A stretch of 64,000 bases of DNA from Rhizonema sp. PD37 (GTDB lineage: Bacteria; Cyanobacteriota; Cyanobacteriia; Cyanobacteriales; Nostocaceae). A program made the translations under genes and the position numbers. The number at the start of each line of letters is the position of its first letter. Position 1 is the first letter of the stretch. The notes under the pieces were generated by a model. It was not told the origin of the DNA, searched no databases, and saw nothing but the letters and a program-made list of their open reading frames with translations. Where the stretch lies: the NCBI GenBank assembly GCA_029379215.1, contig JAQYWO010000005.1:1-64000 (forward strand), written 5' to 3'. Positions 24,827-33,020 of this stretch are shown here, one piece after another.

Positions 24827-25534
24827 ATGCGACCTTATCATCAAGTACCAATTGTTGAGTGTGGTGAACCGTTGGTAGAAATTCCGTTAAAACTATTTGC
24901 AGTAGAGTCTCCTCATCCTTATAAAAAGTTGGGTGCACCTTATGGCAAACACTCACCTTACTTTCTTCGTCAAAGCGTTATTGATAGCTTGATTGCATCC
25001 CAAAACTACCTACAATTACTGCGTCCTCACTGGCGGATTCAAATCTTTGATGCTTATCGTCCCGTCGCAGTGCAACAGTTTATGATAGATTACACTTTTG
25101 CTGAAGCTGTGCAAAGGGCAGGACTTACCAAGACTGAATTACCAATAGCTAAAAGCCAGGCGATTTGGGAGGAAGTTCACAAAATTTGGGCTGAACCCAG
25201 TTTTGATCAAAAGACTCCACCCCCACACAGTACGGGTGCTGCTGTAGATGTGACTCTGGTGGATGATACCGGGAAAATAGTGGATATGGGTTCGGAGATT
25301 GACGAACTGTCTGAGCGATCGCATCCTCACTACTTTGCTTGTCAGACTGAACCAAAAGCATTGGAATGCAATGCCAATCGTCAGTTATTGCACAATGTCA
25401 TGGCAAAAACTGGTTTTCAACGTCATTTAGGAGAGTGGTGGCATTTCTCTTTAGGCGATCAGATGTGGGCTTGGCTGAATAATCAAGCAAATCCAAACCT
25501 AGCGACTACAGCACGTTTCGGGCGTATTCTCTAA
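24827..25534 (+). CDS. D-alanyl-D-alanine dipeptidase (VanX-type, M15D)
   Basis: A zinc dipeptidase that splits D-Ala-D-Ala. The zinc and catalytic motifs are in place: HSTGAAVDVTLVDD (SxHxxGxAxD) and GEWWHFS (ExWH). The substrate-pocket Arg is in IFDAYRPVAVQQ. 235 residues is normal for the family. There is no signal peptide, so it is cytoplasmic, where it would recycle dipeptide from cell-wall turnover. No vanS/R/H/A genes are near, so glycopeptide resistance is not indicated. Confidence 0.93.
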   Translation: MRPYHQVPIVECGEPLVEIPLKLFAVESPHPYKKLGAPYGKHSPYFLRQSVIDSLIASQNYLQLLRPHWRIQIFDAYRPVAVQQFMIDYTFAEAVQRAGLTKTELPIAKSQAIWEEVHKIWAEPSFDQKTPPPHSTGAAVDVTLVDDTGKIVDMGSEIDELSERSHPHYFACQTEPKALECNANRQLLHNVMAKTGFQRHLGEWWHFSLGDQMWAWLNNQANPNLATTARFGRIL

Positions 25535-25707
25535 GAATGCGTTCCGCTATTCTACGCATCTTTATCGTCTTCAATGTGTGTTCCGAATGTTGTTTTCATT
25601 TTTGGCATAGAAATCTGTCGCCACAAAATTAGCTATAAAGAATACTTGGCATGGATTTGAGCGTTTCAGGAATGAATGCTGGAACTAGTAATAGTTGATG
25701 GGATATG

Positions 25708-25815
25708 TCATACCCTAGTAAGTGATGTTATGCTATCCTACCTTAATCAAGTATGATAACTGTTGTCATAGCTCTTGAGACTGCCTAGCACGTATGATGG
25801 ATTGATAGGGTATGA
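25708..25815. promoter_or_regulatory. Separated 10-bp inverted repeat before the RHH gene
   Basis: TCATACCCTA at 25708-25717 and TAGGGTATGA at 25806-25815, 88 bases apart. The second arm ends 6 bases before the RHH start codon. This could be a paired operator for looping or autoregulation by the RHH protein. Confidence 0.4.
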
Positions 25816-25821
25816 GATGAT

Positions 25822-26010
25822 ATGTTAATGAGTCAACGATTAAACGCGATACTTCCCGATAATGTTTATGAGGAACTTTTAATGTTTGCTCAGACAGAAA
25901 AACGCACTAAAAGCCACATGGCAGCACTTTTGATTGAGGAGGCAATAGCCACTAGGAAATCTCAAGAAAACGAATCCCCCTCGTCCAAGAAAAACAAGGG
26001 GGCAGCTTGA
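25822..26010 (+). CDS. Small ribbon-helix-helix-like protein
   Basis: A 62-residue protein with the ribbon-helix-helix pattern: a short strand (SQRLNAILPDNVYEEL), then two helices (LLMFAQTEKRTKSHMAALLIEEAIATR), then a charged tail. Such proteins are dimeric DNA-binding repressors, often antitoxins or plasmid copy regulators. Its stop overlaps the start of the next gene (ATGA), so the two form a unit. The start may be the ATG at 25822 or the one two codons on at 25828. Family level is fairly sure; the function is not. Confidence 0.65.
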   Translation: MLMSQRLNAILPDNVYEELLMFAQTEKRTKSHMAALLIEEAIATRKSQENESPSSKKNKGAA

Positions 26011-26285
26011 TGAGTAACTACAACGGTAACGACGATAGAAGTACCCGTGAAATCCTAGACGACTTCATATTAAAAGTGGATGACTTTATGTCAACAGCAA
26101 ATCAAGTATTAGCTAGAAGCGCGGTTTTAGATGATGTTGTTCTTGAAATACGGGATACTACCGAACAGCATCAACGTAATTTTGAACAGCATCAACGCAA
26201 TTTTGAGGAACATCAAAGGAGTACCAATGCGGCGATAGAGAGACTTGAAGCGATACTTTTACAATTAATTCCCAAAGGTGAATAG
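26007..26285 (+). CDS. Coiled-coil protein paired with the RHH gene
   Basis: A 92-residue soluble protein I cannot assign. After a polar N-terminus (residues 1-35) it is a long helix with a short internal repeat (EQHQRNF, EQHQRNF, EEHQRST), encoded by near-identical 21-bp DNA units around 26164-26222, and ends in a hydrophobic helix AAIERLEAILLQLI. It overlaps the RHH gene by 4 bases. Such RHH plus coiled-coil pairs resemble toxin-antitoxin or segregation gene pairs, but no catalytic motif is visible. Confidence 0.6.
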   Translation: MMSNYNGNDDRSTREILDDFILKVDDFMSTANQVLARSAVLDDVVLEIRDTTEQHQRNFEQHQRNFEEHQRSTNAAIERLEAILLQLIPKGE

Positions 26286-26414
26286 CGAAATTTTAACTGA
26301 TGGTTAATTACCTACACTAAGTATTGACACAGGTGGCAAGCAGGGGAAGCAAGAAAAATGTGTATCAAGAATTTCCTGTAATGGTATTACATAAATGAAG
26401 ATTCTGCTGCTGCA

Positions 26415-26444
26415 ATCTACCGACTTGCATCCAAGTCGGTAGAT
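26415..26444. repeat. 13-bp perfect hairpin
   Basis: ATCTACCGACTTG - CATC - CAAGTCGGTAGAT. It has no T-run. It lies 8 bases before the recombinase remnant and could be a terminator of the RHH pair or a relic of a mobile element. Confidence 0.6.
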
Positions 26445-26451
26445 ATTGAGG

Positions 26452-26685
26452 GGGCTTCGACACACAGTTGCCAGAGAACTGCCTTTACTGAGTAATGCTG
26501 GCATTCCATTGAGAGTGATTCAGGAAATATCAGGACAACTTAACCTTGAGCAGCTGCAAAAGTATCTTGAGGTGGAACTGGGTTAGGTTCGGGATGCTAT
26601 CGCGGCTTTGTCAATACTGACACCAGTTAATACGGAAAGTCGTATAGAAGATTCAGTCTCGACTGAGATAGAGACATCGTTTTAG
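26452..26685 (+). pseudogene. C-terminal remnant of a tyrosine recombinase
   Basis: A continuous frame without start reads LRHTVARELPLLSNAG, IPLRVIQEISGQLNLEQL and QKYLEVELG, then a stop at about 26584, then VRDAIAALSILTPV. This matches the end of XerC/D-like phage integrases: the RHT of the catalytic box, the VIQEISGH region with the His changed to Gln, and the tail around the nucleophile. Only about 75 codons remain and there is an internal stop. The tail overlaps the 3' end of tspO by 4 bases. It points to a former integrated element near the RHH pair. Confidence 0.7.
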
Positions 26686-27155
26686 GCATCTTGAGGATTT
26701 AGGCGAACCATTGCCCAAGTTGTATAAGTTCCAATTGGACTCCAAAGCAAATAAGGAACGAGTAATAATGCGGCTGTTGCAGAAATACGTAGAACGATGA
26801 GGGCTAATATCAGACCGATAATGAAACCTATTCCACCAAGAATCGTACCCACTTTGAGACTGCGAAGCCTAAACATGACAGGGGTGTAGGCAATAGTCAC
26901 AATTTCTAGAAGCAGGTAACCCCCCATCAGATACCAAGTCGTGTTGGTTCCGGGATTCTTTTGCCAGATATTATAGGCTGACCAAGCACCGCAAATAAAG
27001 ATCACAATCCAAATCAGTGGAATTGCTGCTTCAAAAACCAGCCATCTTGGTCTTTGTAAACGTTTGAACCACTGGCGATCGCCAGGAGTCATGAAATTAG
27101 CAGCCAATGCAACTAAGAAAGCTACACCCCCAATCACCATCCAAGGTTTGATCAT
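26682..27155 (-). CDS. tspO: TspO/MBR family protein
   Basis: A five-helix membrane protein that binds tetrapyrroles and takes part in stress signalling and porphyrin turnover. Family motifs are PGDRQWFKRLQRPRWLVFEAAIPLIWIVIF near the start and the Trp-rich LLLVPYLLWSPIGTYTTWAM at the end. 157 residues is normal. A heptamer repeat array lies directly upstream (27157-27187). Confidence 0.92.
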   Translation of the reverse strand: MIKPWMVIGGVAFLVALAANFMTPGDRQWFKRLQRPRWLVFEAAIPLIWIVIFICGAWSAYNIWQKNPGTNTTWYLMGGYLLLEIVTIAYTPVMFRLRSLKVGTILGGIGFIIGLILALIVLRISATAALLLVPYLLWSPIGTYTTWAMVRLNPQDA

Positions 27156-27156
27156 A

Positions 27157-27187
27157 GCAATTAGTAATTAGCAATTAGCAATTAGCA
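27157..27187. repeat. Heptameric short tandem repeat (AATTAGC type)
   Basis: Four consecutive near-identical heptamers (CAATTAG/TAATTAG). Short tandem heptamers of this kind are characteristic of heterocystous cyanobacteria. Confidence 0.85.
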
Positions 27188-27298
27188 GCCTTCACGAGTG
27201 TTTTGCCACTTATATATGACTACTATATTTAGATTGTCTCAGTTTAGAGGCACATTACTCATCAGTCGTTAGTGAGATCGAGCTTATCAGGGGACATG

Positions 27299-28411
27299 TT
27301 AAGTTATGACCAAATTGTCTCGGTGAATGACTGTTTCTGCACCTTCATAACCTAAGATAGCGGCAATTTCGCGAGAATGACGACCGCTAATTTTTTGCAA
27401 TTCCACATTAGTGTAGTTTACGAGTCCTCTGGCGATTTCGTTACCGCTTTGGTTGCACAACAGTACTGCATCGTGACTATCAAACTCCCCTTCCACTCTT
27501 GTAATACCAGTTGCTAACAAAGACTTCCCAGATTGAGAAATTGCTACTACTGCTCCGTCATCTAAATACAATTTTCCCAGAGGTACTAAAGCGTATGCTA
27601 TCCAGAGTTTACGCGCAGAAGTCGGTTCTGGTTTTGGCTCAAAGTGAGTCCCAATAGGTTCTCCTTGTATAATTTTTAAGATATTGTTAGGAAACCTTCC
27701 TTCGGTAATTACGGTATAAGCTCCAGATGCAGTAGCAATTTTGGCTGCAGAAATTTTTGTCAACATACCACCAGTTCCCCATTGGGAACCTTGGGTGCCT
27801 GTATTTACCTGTAATTGTGCTAATTCCTTAATGTTTTTTACTAAACTAATTGGCTGGGCGTCTGGTACAGAACGGGGATCGGCTGAGTATAAGCGATCTA
27901 CATCAGTAAGTAAAAATAGCCAATCTGCTTGTACTACGTTGGCAACCAGAGCCGAAAGGGTGTCATTATCTCCAAATTTCAATTCTTCTACTGCTACTGT
28001 GTCATTCTCATTCACTACCGGAATGACTCCTAGTGCCAGTAATTCTTTAAAGGTATTGTAGATATTAAGATAATGGCTACGCCTTACTAAATCGCTACGG
28101 CTCAGCAAAACTTGGGCAATTGGCTGTTGCAAAGTTGTAAATAAATCGTCGTATATCCGTATTAACCTGCCTTGCCCTATAGCTGCTACTGCCTGTTTCA
28201 ATGCGATCGCCTTTGGGCGTTCTGTTAATCCTAAACGCGCACAACCCACACCTACAGCACCTGAGGAAACTAAAATCACTCGATGACCAATACGTCGTAA
28301 GTGTGAGAGGGTTTCTGCTAAAGTAGCGATGGTGGAAAGCGCTAGCTGTCCAGTTTCTGGTTGGGTAAGGCTAGACGTACCGATTTTAACGACTATTGTT
28401 TGGATCATCAC
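27299..28411 (-). CDS. proB: Glutamate 5-kinase
   Basis: First step of proline synthesis: ATP-dependent phosphorylation of glutamate. The amino-acid kinase domain (about 1-260) shows [57 protein letters not shown] and [19 protein letters not shown]. The C-terminal ~95 residues are the PUA domain found in most bacterial ProB. 370 residues is standard. It is the last gene of the run GNAT-ruvX-DUF3727-yqeG-proB, but a 285-bp gap with repeats and a hairpin separates it from yqeG. Confidence 0.96.
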   Translation of the reverse strand: MMIQTIVVKIGTSSLTQPETGQLALSTIATLAETLSHLRRIGHRVILVSSGAVGVGCARLGLTERPKAIALKQAVAAIGQGRLIRIYDDLFTTLQQPIAQVLLSRSDLVRRSHYLNIYNTFKELLALGVIPVVNENDTVAVEELKFGDNDTLSALVANVVQADWLFLLTDVDRLYSADPRSVPDAQPISLVKNIKELAQLQVNTGTQGSQWGTGGMLTKISAAKIATASGAYTVITEGRFPNNILKIIQGEPIGTHFEPKPEPTSARKLWIAYALVPLGKLYLDDGAVVAISQSGKSLLATGITRVEGEFDSHDAVLLCNQSGNEIARGLVNYTNVELQKISGRHSREIAAILGYEGAETVIHRDNLVIT

Positions 28412-28414
28412 AAA

Positions 28415-28537
28415 AGTTAGGAGTTAGGAATTATGAGTTATGAGTTATGAATTTTAACTCTTCACTCTCAACTTTGGTCATAAAACTTTATGAGTTATCA
28501 TTTATGATTTTCAACTCCTAACTCCTCACTAAAATTG
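28415..28537. repeat. Heptameric tandem repeats before proB
   Basis: AGTTAGG, AGTTAGG, AATTATG, AGTTATG, AGTTATG units followed by inverted relatives (CTCCTAACTCCTCACT). Another member of the heptamer class, able to fold on itself. A shorter array occurs at 29282-29330. Confidence 0.75.
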
Positions 28538-28579
28538 TAAAGCGCCAGTCCTTCTATAATTGAAGGCTGACGCTTTACG
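28538..28579. terminator. Hairpin between yqeG and proB
   Basis: GTAAAGCG-C-CAG-T-CCTTC / GAAGG-CTG-A-CGCTTTAC, a 16-bp interrupted stem with a TATAATT loop. No T-run on the minus strand. It may stabilise or end the upstream operon's transcript. Confidence 0.55.
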
Positions 28580-28696
28580 AATGTATGTTAACTTACTATT
28601 GCTAGAGTCTTTAATTAGCTGACTCCATATTATTTATACTCATAATAATCGCCGCTTTTTGTCTCTTTCCTAACTTTTTTAATTATTTCTTTATAC

Positions 28697-29254
28697 TTAA
28701 TTTTTGTGACGATTTGTAAACTTTGATAAATCTTTGTTTTTAGGAGTAATCGAAGCTCCTAAAATTTCCGAAACCCAGACTTCAAAATTGCGGATTGGAT
28801 GGGAACGCAAAGCGGCATCTGAATGAACAATTGGTTCGACTAGGATTGTAAACATTCCCATGCGATTACCCACGACTATATCTGTAAATAAGCGATCGCC
28901 CACCATCCCTACTTGATTTACTGGCAGATTCATTGTCTTAAGTGCTTGCCTAATTTTACGTCGTGAGGGTTTAGCTGCACCTAAGAAGTAAGGAAGATCG
29001 AGAGAACGAGCAATTCCACCAATACGGTATTCACTAAGATTATTACTTACCAACGAAAGTGTTGTGCAAGAGCGTACAAGCTCAACCCATTGTTTCAATT
29101 CTGGGGATGCTGACGCTGCTCTTACCGGTACTAAAGTCTCATCGACATCCAACACCAATCCCTTCAATTCGTATTTTTGGATGATTTCTGGAGTGAGATT
29201 CAACACTGAACCTTGTAATATCAAGTCAGGCTGTAAAAGTTTATTCCAGCGCAT
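28697..29254 (-). CDS. YqeG family HAD-IIIA phosphatase
   Basis: A 185-residue HAD-superfamily phosphatase. The nucleophile motif is KGLVLDVDETLVPV; SLVSNNLSE is motif II and GMVGDRLFTDIVVGNRMGM is motifs III-IV. The related mitochondrial enzyme acts on phosphatidylglycerophosphate, so a role in phosphatidylglycerol synthesis is possible; the bacterial substrate is not settled. It lies in the common cyanobacterial order ruvX-DUF3727-yqeG-proB. Confidence 0.92.
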   Translation of the reverse strand: MRWNKLLQPDLILQGSVLNLTPEIIQKYELKGLVLDVDETLVPVRAASASPELKQWVELVRSCTTLSLVSNNLSEYRIGGIARSLDLPYFLGAAKPSRRKIRQALKTMNLPVNQVGMVGDRLFTDIVVGNRMGMFTILVEPIVHSDAALRSHPIRNFEVWVSEILGASITPKNKDLSKFTNRHKN

Positions 29255-29476
29255 AGTTCACTCATGAATTAATAATTTATTAGTTACGAGTAAGGAGTTA
29301 AAAGTTTAAATTCATAACTCCTAACTCCTCACTTATAGCAATAGAAGTAAGTGTACAGCCGTTAAGCTTTTCTTGAGGTTGGTATTTGGGAAAAAGGGAA
29401 TGGGTTATTGGTGATATATTCTTTCGTGCGATTTCCCATACCCATAACCTACTCATGAATTGCCTATTACCAGCCT

Positions 29477-30055
29477 TTATTCAACTTCGTTGAACAGATG
29501 TTCTTCTAAAAGCGGTTGAACTTTGCGGAACTCTTCTGGAGACAGTAATACATGATTACCCGTTTTCGATGTCCGTGCAAAAAACAACAGTGGATCGAGG
29601 GGAGTGTAAATTGCATACTCCCGATCCTCATAGTAAAAGCTTGTTAGTAGCTGTAATTGCTCTGGTTCCAAATCAGCATTGTCATCTTCGATTTCTAAGG
29701 TAAAGAGTTCTGACTCTTCTACTGGTGGTAATTCACCAGCGACGGTGAGAGCGTAAGCCGTGTTTTTCAGTAGCAAATTTTGTTCGGCTAAAACAGCTTG
29801 AGCCGTCCCAAAAATTTGGTCAATTATCTGATCATCTTCTACAAGAATAGCTTCTTCTTCTTCGCCATCACCTTGCCAAGCAAAAATTTCCACAGGTGAA
29901 TCAACTGGAAGAAGTAAAACATACTCTTGCTCATCCACGACTAGCGAATGTTCAATATAACATTCGAGCGATCGCTCTTGCTCATCCATCAAAATGATGG
30001 AACCGACTTGAGCATTATCATTTTCTTCAGGAAATTGTGAGGGAGACATAGCCAA
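29477..30055 (-). CDS. DUF3727 domain protein
   Basis: A 192-residue acidic soluble protein conserved in cyanobacteria and plastids, function unknown. The N-terminal part resembles DUF1292 (GSIILMDEQERSLECYIEHSLVVDEQEYVLLLPVD). The C-terminal part has DREYAIYTPLDPLLFFARTS, typical of DUF3727. It lies between ruvX and yqeG on the same strand, 126 bases after ruvX. Confidence 0.9.
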   Translation of the reverse strand: MAMSPSQFPEENDNAQVGSIILMDEQERSLECYIEHSLVVDEQEYVLLLPVDSPVEIFAWQGDGEEEEAILVEDDQIIDQIFGTAQAVLAEQNLLLKNTAYALTVAGELPPVEESELFTLEIEDDNADLEPEQLQLLTSFYYEDREYAIYTPLDPLLFFARTSKTGNHVLLSPEEFRKVQPLLEEHLFNEVE

Positions 30056-30181
30056 GGTGTGGAATTATATATACCAGTAATTTATAGAAGTTGCTCAACT
30101 GTTTTTTAACAGTTAATGTCAATCAAATAACAATTTTTCTGGTTTATCAGTATTAGAATATCATGCAAAAAGATATAATGG

Positions 30182-30727
30182 TCAGCAAAGACCTCTTTCG
30201 ATTTTGGAGCTAGCTCGCTTCATGTCCAGCCATTGTTGCAAAATCAAAGCTGCGGCTTTACGATCAATTAATTCTTTATGACGTGATGGCGAACGGTTTT
30301 CAGATATTAACATCTGCTCTGCTTGAAATGAAGTCAAGCGCTCATCTACGTACTCCACAGGTAATTTGAGAACCTTGGCCACTTTTGTGATATACTTTTG
30401 CACTTGGTGAGCCTGAAATCCCAATGAACCATCCATTGAATAAGGTAGACCGACGACTAAAACTTGTACCTCACGCTCATCGACTAATTGTTTTATTTTC
30501 GCCACATCTAAATCGAACGATTTACGTTCAATTGTAGTTATACCGCTCGAGATGAGTCCAGTGCGATCGCACCCAGCAACACCAATACGCTTGCTACCGA
30601 CATCTAAACCCAAAGCGGAAATAAAAGACGAGGGCTGCTTGTTACTTCTAATTTCATTCGGAGGTGTGGAGAGCGTATGTGGTAATTCCCCATTCCCTCC
30701 TTGATTTTGTGCTGTTGTTTCACACAT
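30182..30727 (-). CDS. ruvX: Putative pre-16S rRNA nuclease / Holliday junction resolvase YqgF
   Basis: An RNase H-fold nuclease needed for 16S rRNA 5' maturation and earlier proposed as a Holliday resolvase. LGLDVGSKRIGVAGCDR, VLVVGLPYSMDGSLGFQAHQVQKY and VEYVDERLTSFQAEQML carry the acidic active-site residues. About 35 extra residues precede the domain. No other Met lies before the domain, so the start is either this ATG or a non-standard codon. It starts 10 bases after the GNAT gene stop, so the two are co-transcribed. Confidence 0.93.
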   Translation of the reverse strand: MCETTAQNQGGNGELPHTLSTPPNEIRSNKQPSSFISALGLDVGSKRIGVAGCDRTGLISSGITTIERKSFDLDVAKIKQLVDEREVQVLVVGLPYSMDGSLGFQAHQVQKYITKVAKVLKLPVEYVDERLTSFQAEQMLISENRSPSRHKELIDRKAAALILQQWLDMKRASSKIERGLC

Positions 30728-30737
30728 CCTCTCTCAA

Positions 30738-31973
30738 CTACTCCTGCGCTGCATCAGCTGACTCAGGTGGGCGTTGTGCTTCTAAGCTAGAGTTACTGCA
30801 AGATAAATTGTTAGGCACTGATCTATCTGATACCATCTGCTGTGTTGGTACCCATGACATCCCACCCGGTATTGGTTTGCGTGCTGGTTGCAAACCTTGC
30901 AACATCTCGGGTAACTGAATCCCTTCCAAGGAGACAAATTTCGACTCACGTACCTTATGCCATACCGAGCGAGACATGACTAAAGTGTGTTCGATCCGAT
31001 TTGCCCCGATTTGCTCCAAATACTCTTCTCCCTCAGGTTGGTAGTCGGCTGAAGCTAGTTGCAACACTTGCTTGGGAAAATCCTGTGCAATGCGAGCAAG
31101 TTGGGATAGTAACTCTGGATACAGCCAAGTGTATGCTGGATGAACCATGAGTGTTGCTACATATGGTTCTTGACCTTTCCTGTCTAGGGAAATCTGAAAA
31201 TAGCCGATTGCTGCTTTGCGCTGTGGTTCAAATACATAACCACTTACGACTTCTGTTTTGCTCAACCACTGTTTGATTGCATCAGTTAAAGTGCCAAACA
31301 AACTTGTTTTAAAGTCTTGAGTTTGGCGATCAAAGACTTGCCGCATCAACGGTGGCATTGACGCTGTATCTAATTGATATAGCAATTGAGCATCAGCGTT
31401 ACTTACTGGTAGTAAATTAGGCAAGTCTGGCTCTGATTTGCCTAATTCAGCCAGTAACTCTGGTGTAATTTCCCAGTAAGTCATTTCTGCTAGGCGCTGA
31501 AATCCGTTTTGCCGATAAAGTGCCAACGCATCTTTATCATTGATGTTGACTTCTAATATCCATGTGCGAGCTTCTAGAATCGACTCAAAGCAATGCCGTA
31601 AAAGTTGCGAGCCAATTCCAAGATTATCTGTAGCACGATCTAGCATCACTCGGTTTACTCGCCACGTACTTCTGGTGCGGTTAAAGGGCGATACTTGAAC
31701 CATCCCTAGAAGCGTACGCCCCTGTTCTGCTACATAAGCACAAAAACGATACTGGAGTGGGTTGGGAAACCAACTTAAAAACTTGAGGAACCCAAACCAA
31801 CGGCGCAGTCCTTGTACTTGCTTACTTGCAACACTAGCGCCCTTGGGGGTGTAGGCTGCGAATGACTCTTTTGTTAGGCGCTCAATTCCATCCAAGTCCC
31901 GATGTTGGACTGGTCGGATAATAACGCTGAGATTTCGAGGAAGCAATGAAGTCATTTTCATTCGAGCCGCCAT
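30738..31973 (-). CDS. GNAT family N-acetyltransferase
   Basis: A 411-residue protein whose N-terminal ~170 residues are a GNAT acetyltransferase domain (VIIRPVQHRDLDGIERLTKESF, LGMVQVSPFNRTRSTWRVNRVMLD, then ALALYRQNGFQRLAEMTYWEI). The middle (about 190-350) looks like a second, degenerate GNAT-like half (AAIGYFQISLDRKGQEPYVATLMVHPAY). The tail is disordered and Ser/Pro-rich. It precedes ruvX by 10 bases and leads the operon. The acceptor is unknown. Confidence 0.85.
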   Translation of the reverse strand: MAARMKMTSLLPRNLSVIIRPVQHRDLDGIERLTKESFAAYTPKGASVASKQVQGLRRWFGFLKFLSWFPNPLQYRFCAYVAEQGRTLLGMVQVSPFNRTRSTWRVNRVMLDRATDNLGIGSQLLRHCFESILEARTWILEVNINDKDALALYRQNGFQRLAEMTYWEITPELLAELGKSEPDLPNLLPVSNADAQLLYQLDTASMPPLMRQVFDRQTQDFKTSLFGTLTDAIKQWLSKTEVVSGYVFEPQRKAAIGYFQISLDRKGQEPYVATLMVHPAYTWLYPELLSQLARIAQDFPKQVLQLASADYQPEGEEYLEQIGANRIEHTLVMSRSVWHKVRESKFVSLEGIQLPEMLQGLQPARKPIPGGMSWVPTQQMVSDRSVPNNLSCSNSSLEAQRPPESADAAQE

Positions 31974-32160
31974 TCAGCCTTTAAGTAACTGGATCAGATG
32001 AACTGCTGCTATAATTTTAACGGCTTTCTGCTCCAAGCCGTCCATCCAAAAGGGTGATTTTCATAAATAATCGCAAAAAGCAGATATGTTGAGAACGGCT
32101 GTCTTCGTTTACCCAACAAAACCTGCCCCTATCCTATTCTATTTTTTTTGACAATATTTC

Positions 32161-32364
32161 TTAATAATGACGAGAAACGAGCTTTTCAAAATTGGCTTGG
32201 GTTTGATGAAGTAATTGTTCTCGACTGTCTTCGAGTGTCTGCTTCAAGGGCGGAACCAGATTGCGGGCTTGCAGAGCCATATGAAGTTGTAAGTGAGCAA
32301 CGTATTCACTAAAGTCTTCACGCACTGCTGCTGTGCCGATTAACAAATTTGATTCCATTGCCAC
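32161..32364 (-). CDS. Small conserved hypothetical protein
   Basis: A 67-residue all-helical polar protein (ESNLLIGTAAVREDFSEYVAHLQLHMAL... ANFEKLVSRHY). It resembles small hypothetical proteins of cyanobacteria but I know no function. An ATG two codons inside the frame (32358) may be the true start. It stands alone. Confidence 0.6.
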   Translation of the reverse strand: MAMESNLLIGTAAVREDFSEYVAHLQLHMALQARNLVPPLKQTLEDSREQLLHQTQANFEKLVSRHY

Positions 32365-33020
32365 TGTGTTCTCCTCTACATTTGTTGTGCTGTTGATTCA
32401 CATTAATATTTATCATGCTTATTTTGTCTTTATTCCGACTTTGCAATGAAGTTTAACTGTTTACTCACTATCGTGTAAAGAAACATGAAGTTTAGTAAAG
32501 AAGTTTTGTTAAATGACTCTGAGATTCTAAATCTGAGAATTCAACTCCTAGGGAGATCCATAAAAATAATACCAATTCCAAAAAAAACTTCCCCAGAAGT
32601 TGATTCAGTGAAAGAGAGTCGTAATCGCTTACGTTCTTCTGTTGGTTGCTGATAAGGCGCTCTTCGAGGCGCTTTAATTCAAACAGATGGATACTTAAGG
32701 ATGGTAAGTGCTGTATATCTCATGTTTACGTATAATTCCATAAAACATAATAAAGATGCGGGATAAAGCTACATTCTTTTTTTAGCTTTTCTCGATAAAT
32801 AAAGGATTTTAATTTTAATACTGAGTGACTAAAGGACATCAATTTTTCCTGGGGCAAGATATGAGTCCCAAAGCACATAGGAATGGGGAAGAAATTATTC
32901 CCTATTACCCATTAGTAGTATGAGTATATATAACTGTATAGTGATCGCGATCGCAGTCAACAGCTTATCTGTGTGTCAAAAATATATCAGAGCCGCTCTT
33001 CCTGATACAGGGTAAGTAAT
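32365..33020. other. 650-bp intergenic region before the hybrid kinase
   Basis: No gene seen. There is a small GC hairpin GCGCTC-TTC-GAGGCGC with a one-base bulge near 32655-32672, and an AT-rich stretch leading to the kinase start. Two overlapping HIP1-like sites (GATCGCGATCGCA) lie at 32943-32955. Confidence 0.5.

Noticed and set aside
24827..25534. Vancomycin-resistance locus
   Set aside because: Only the VanX-type dipeptidase is present, with no ligase, dehydrogenase or sensor genes. A recycling role is likelier.
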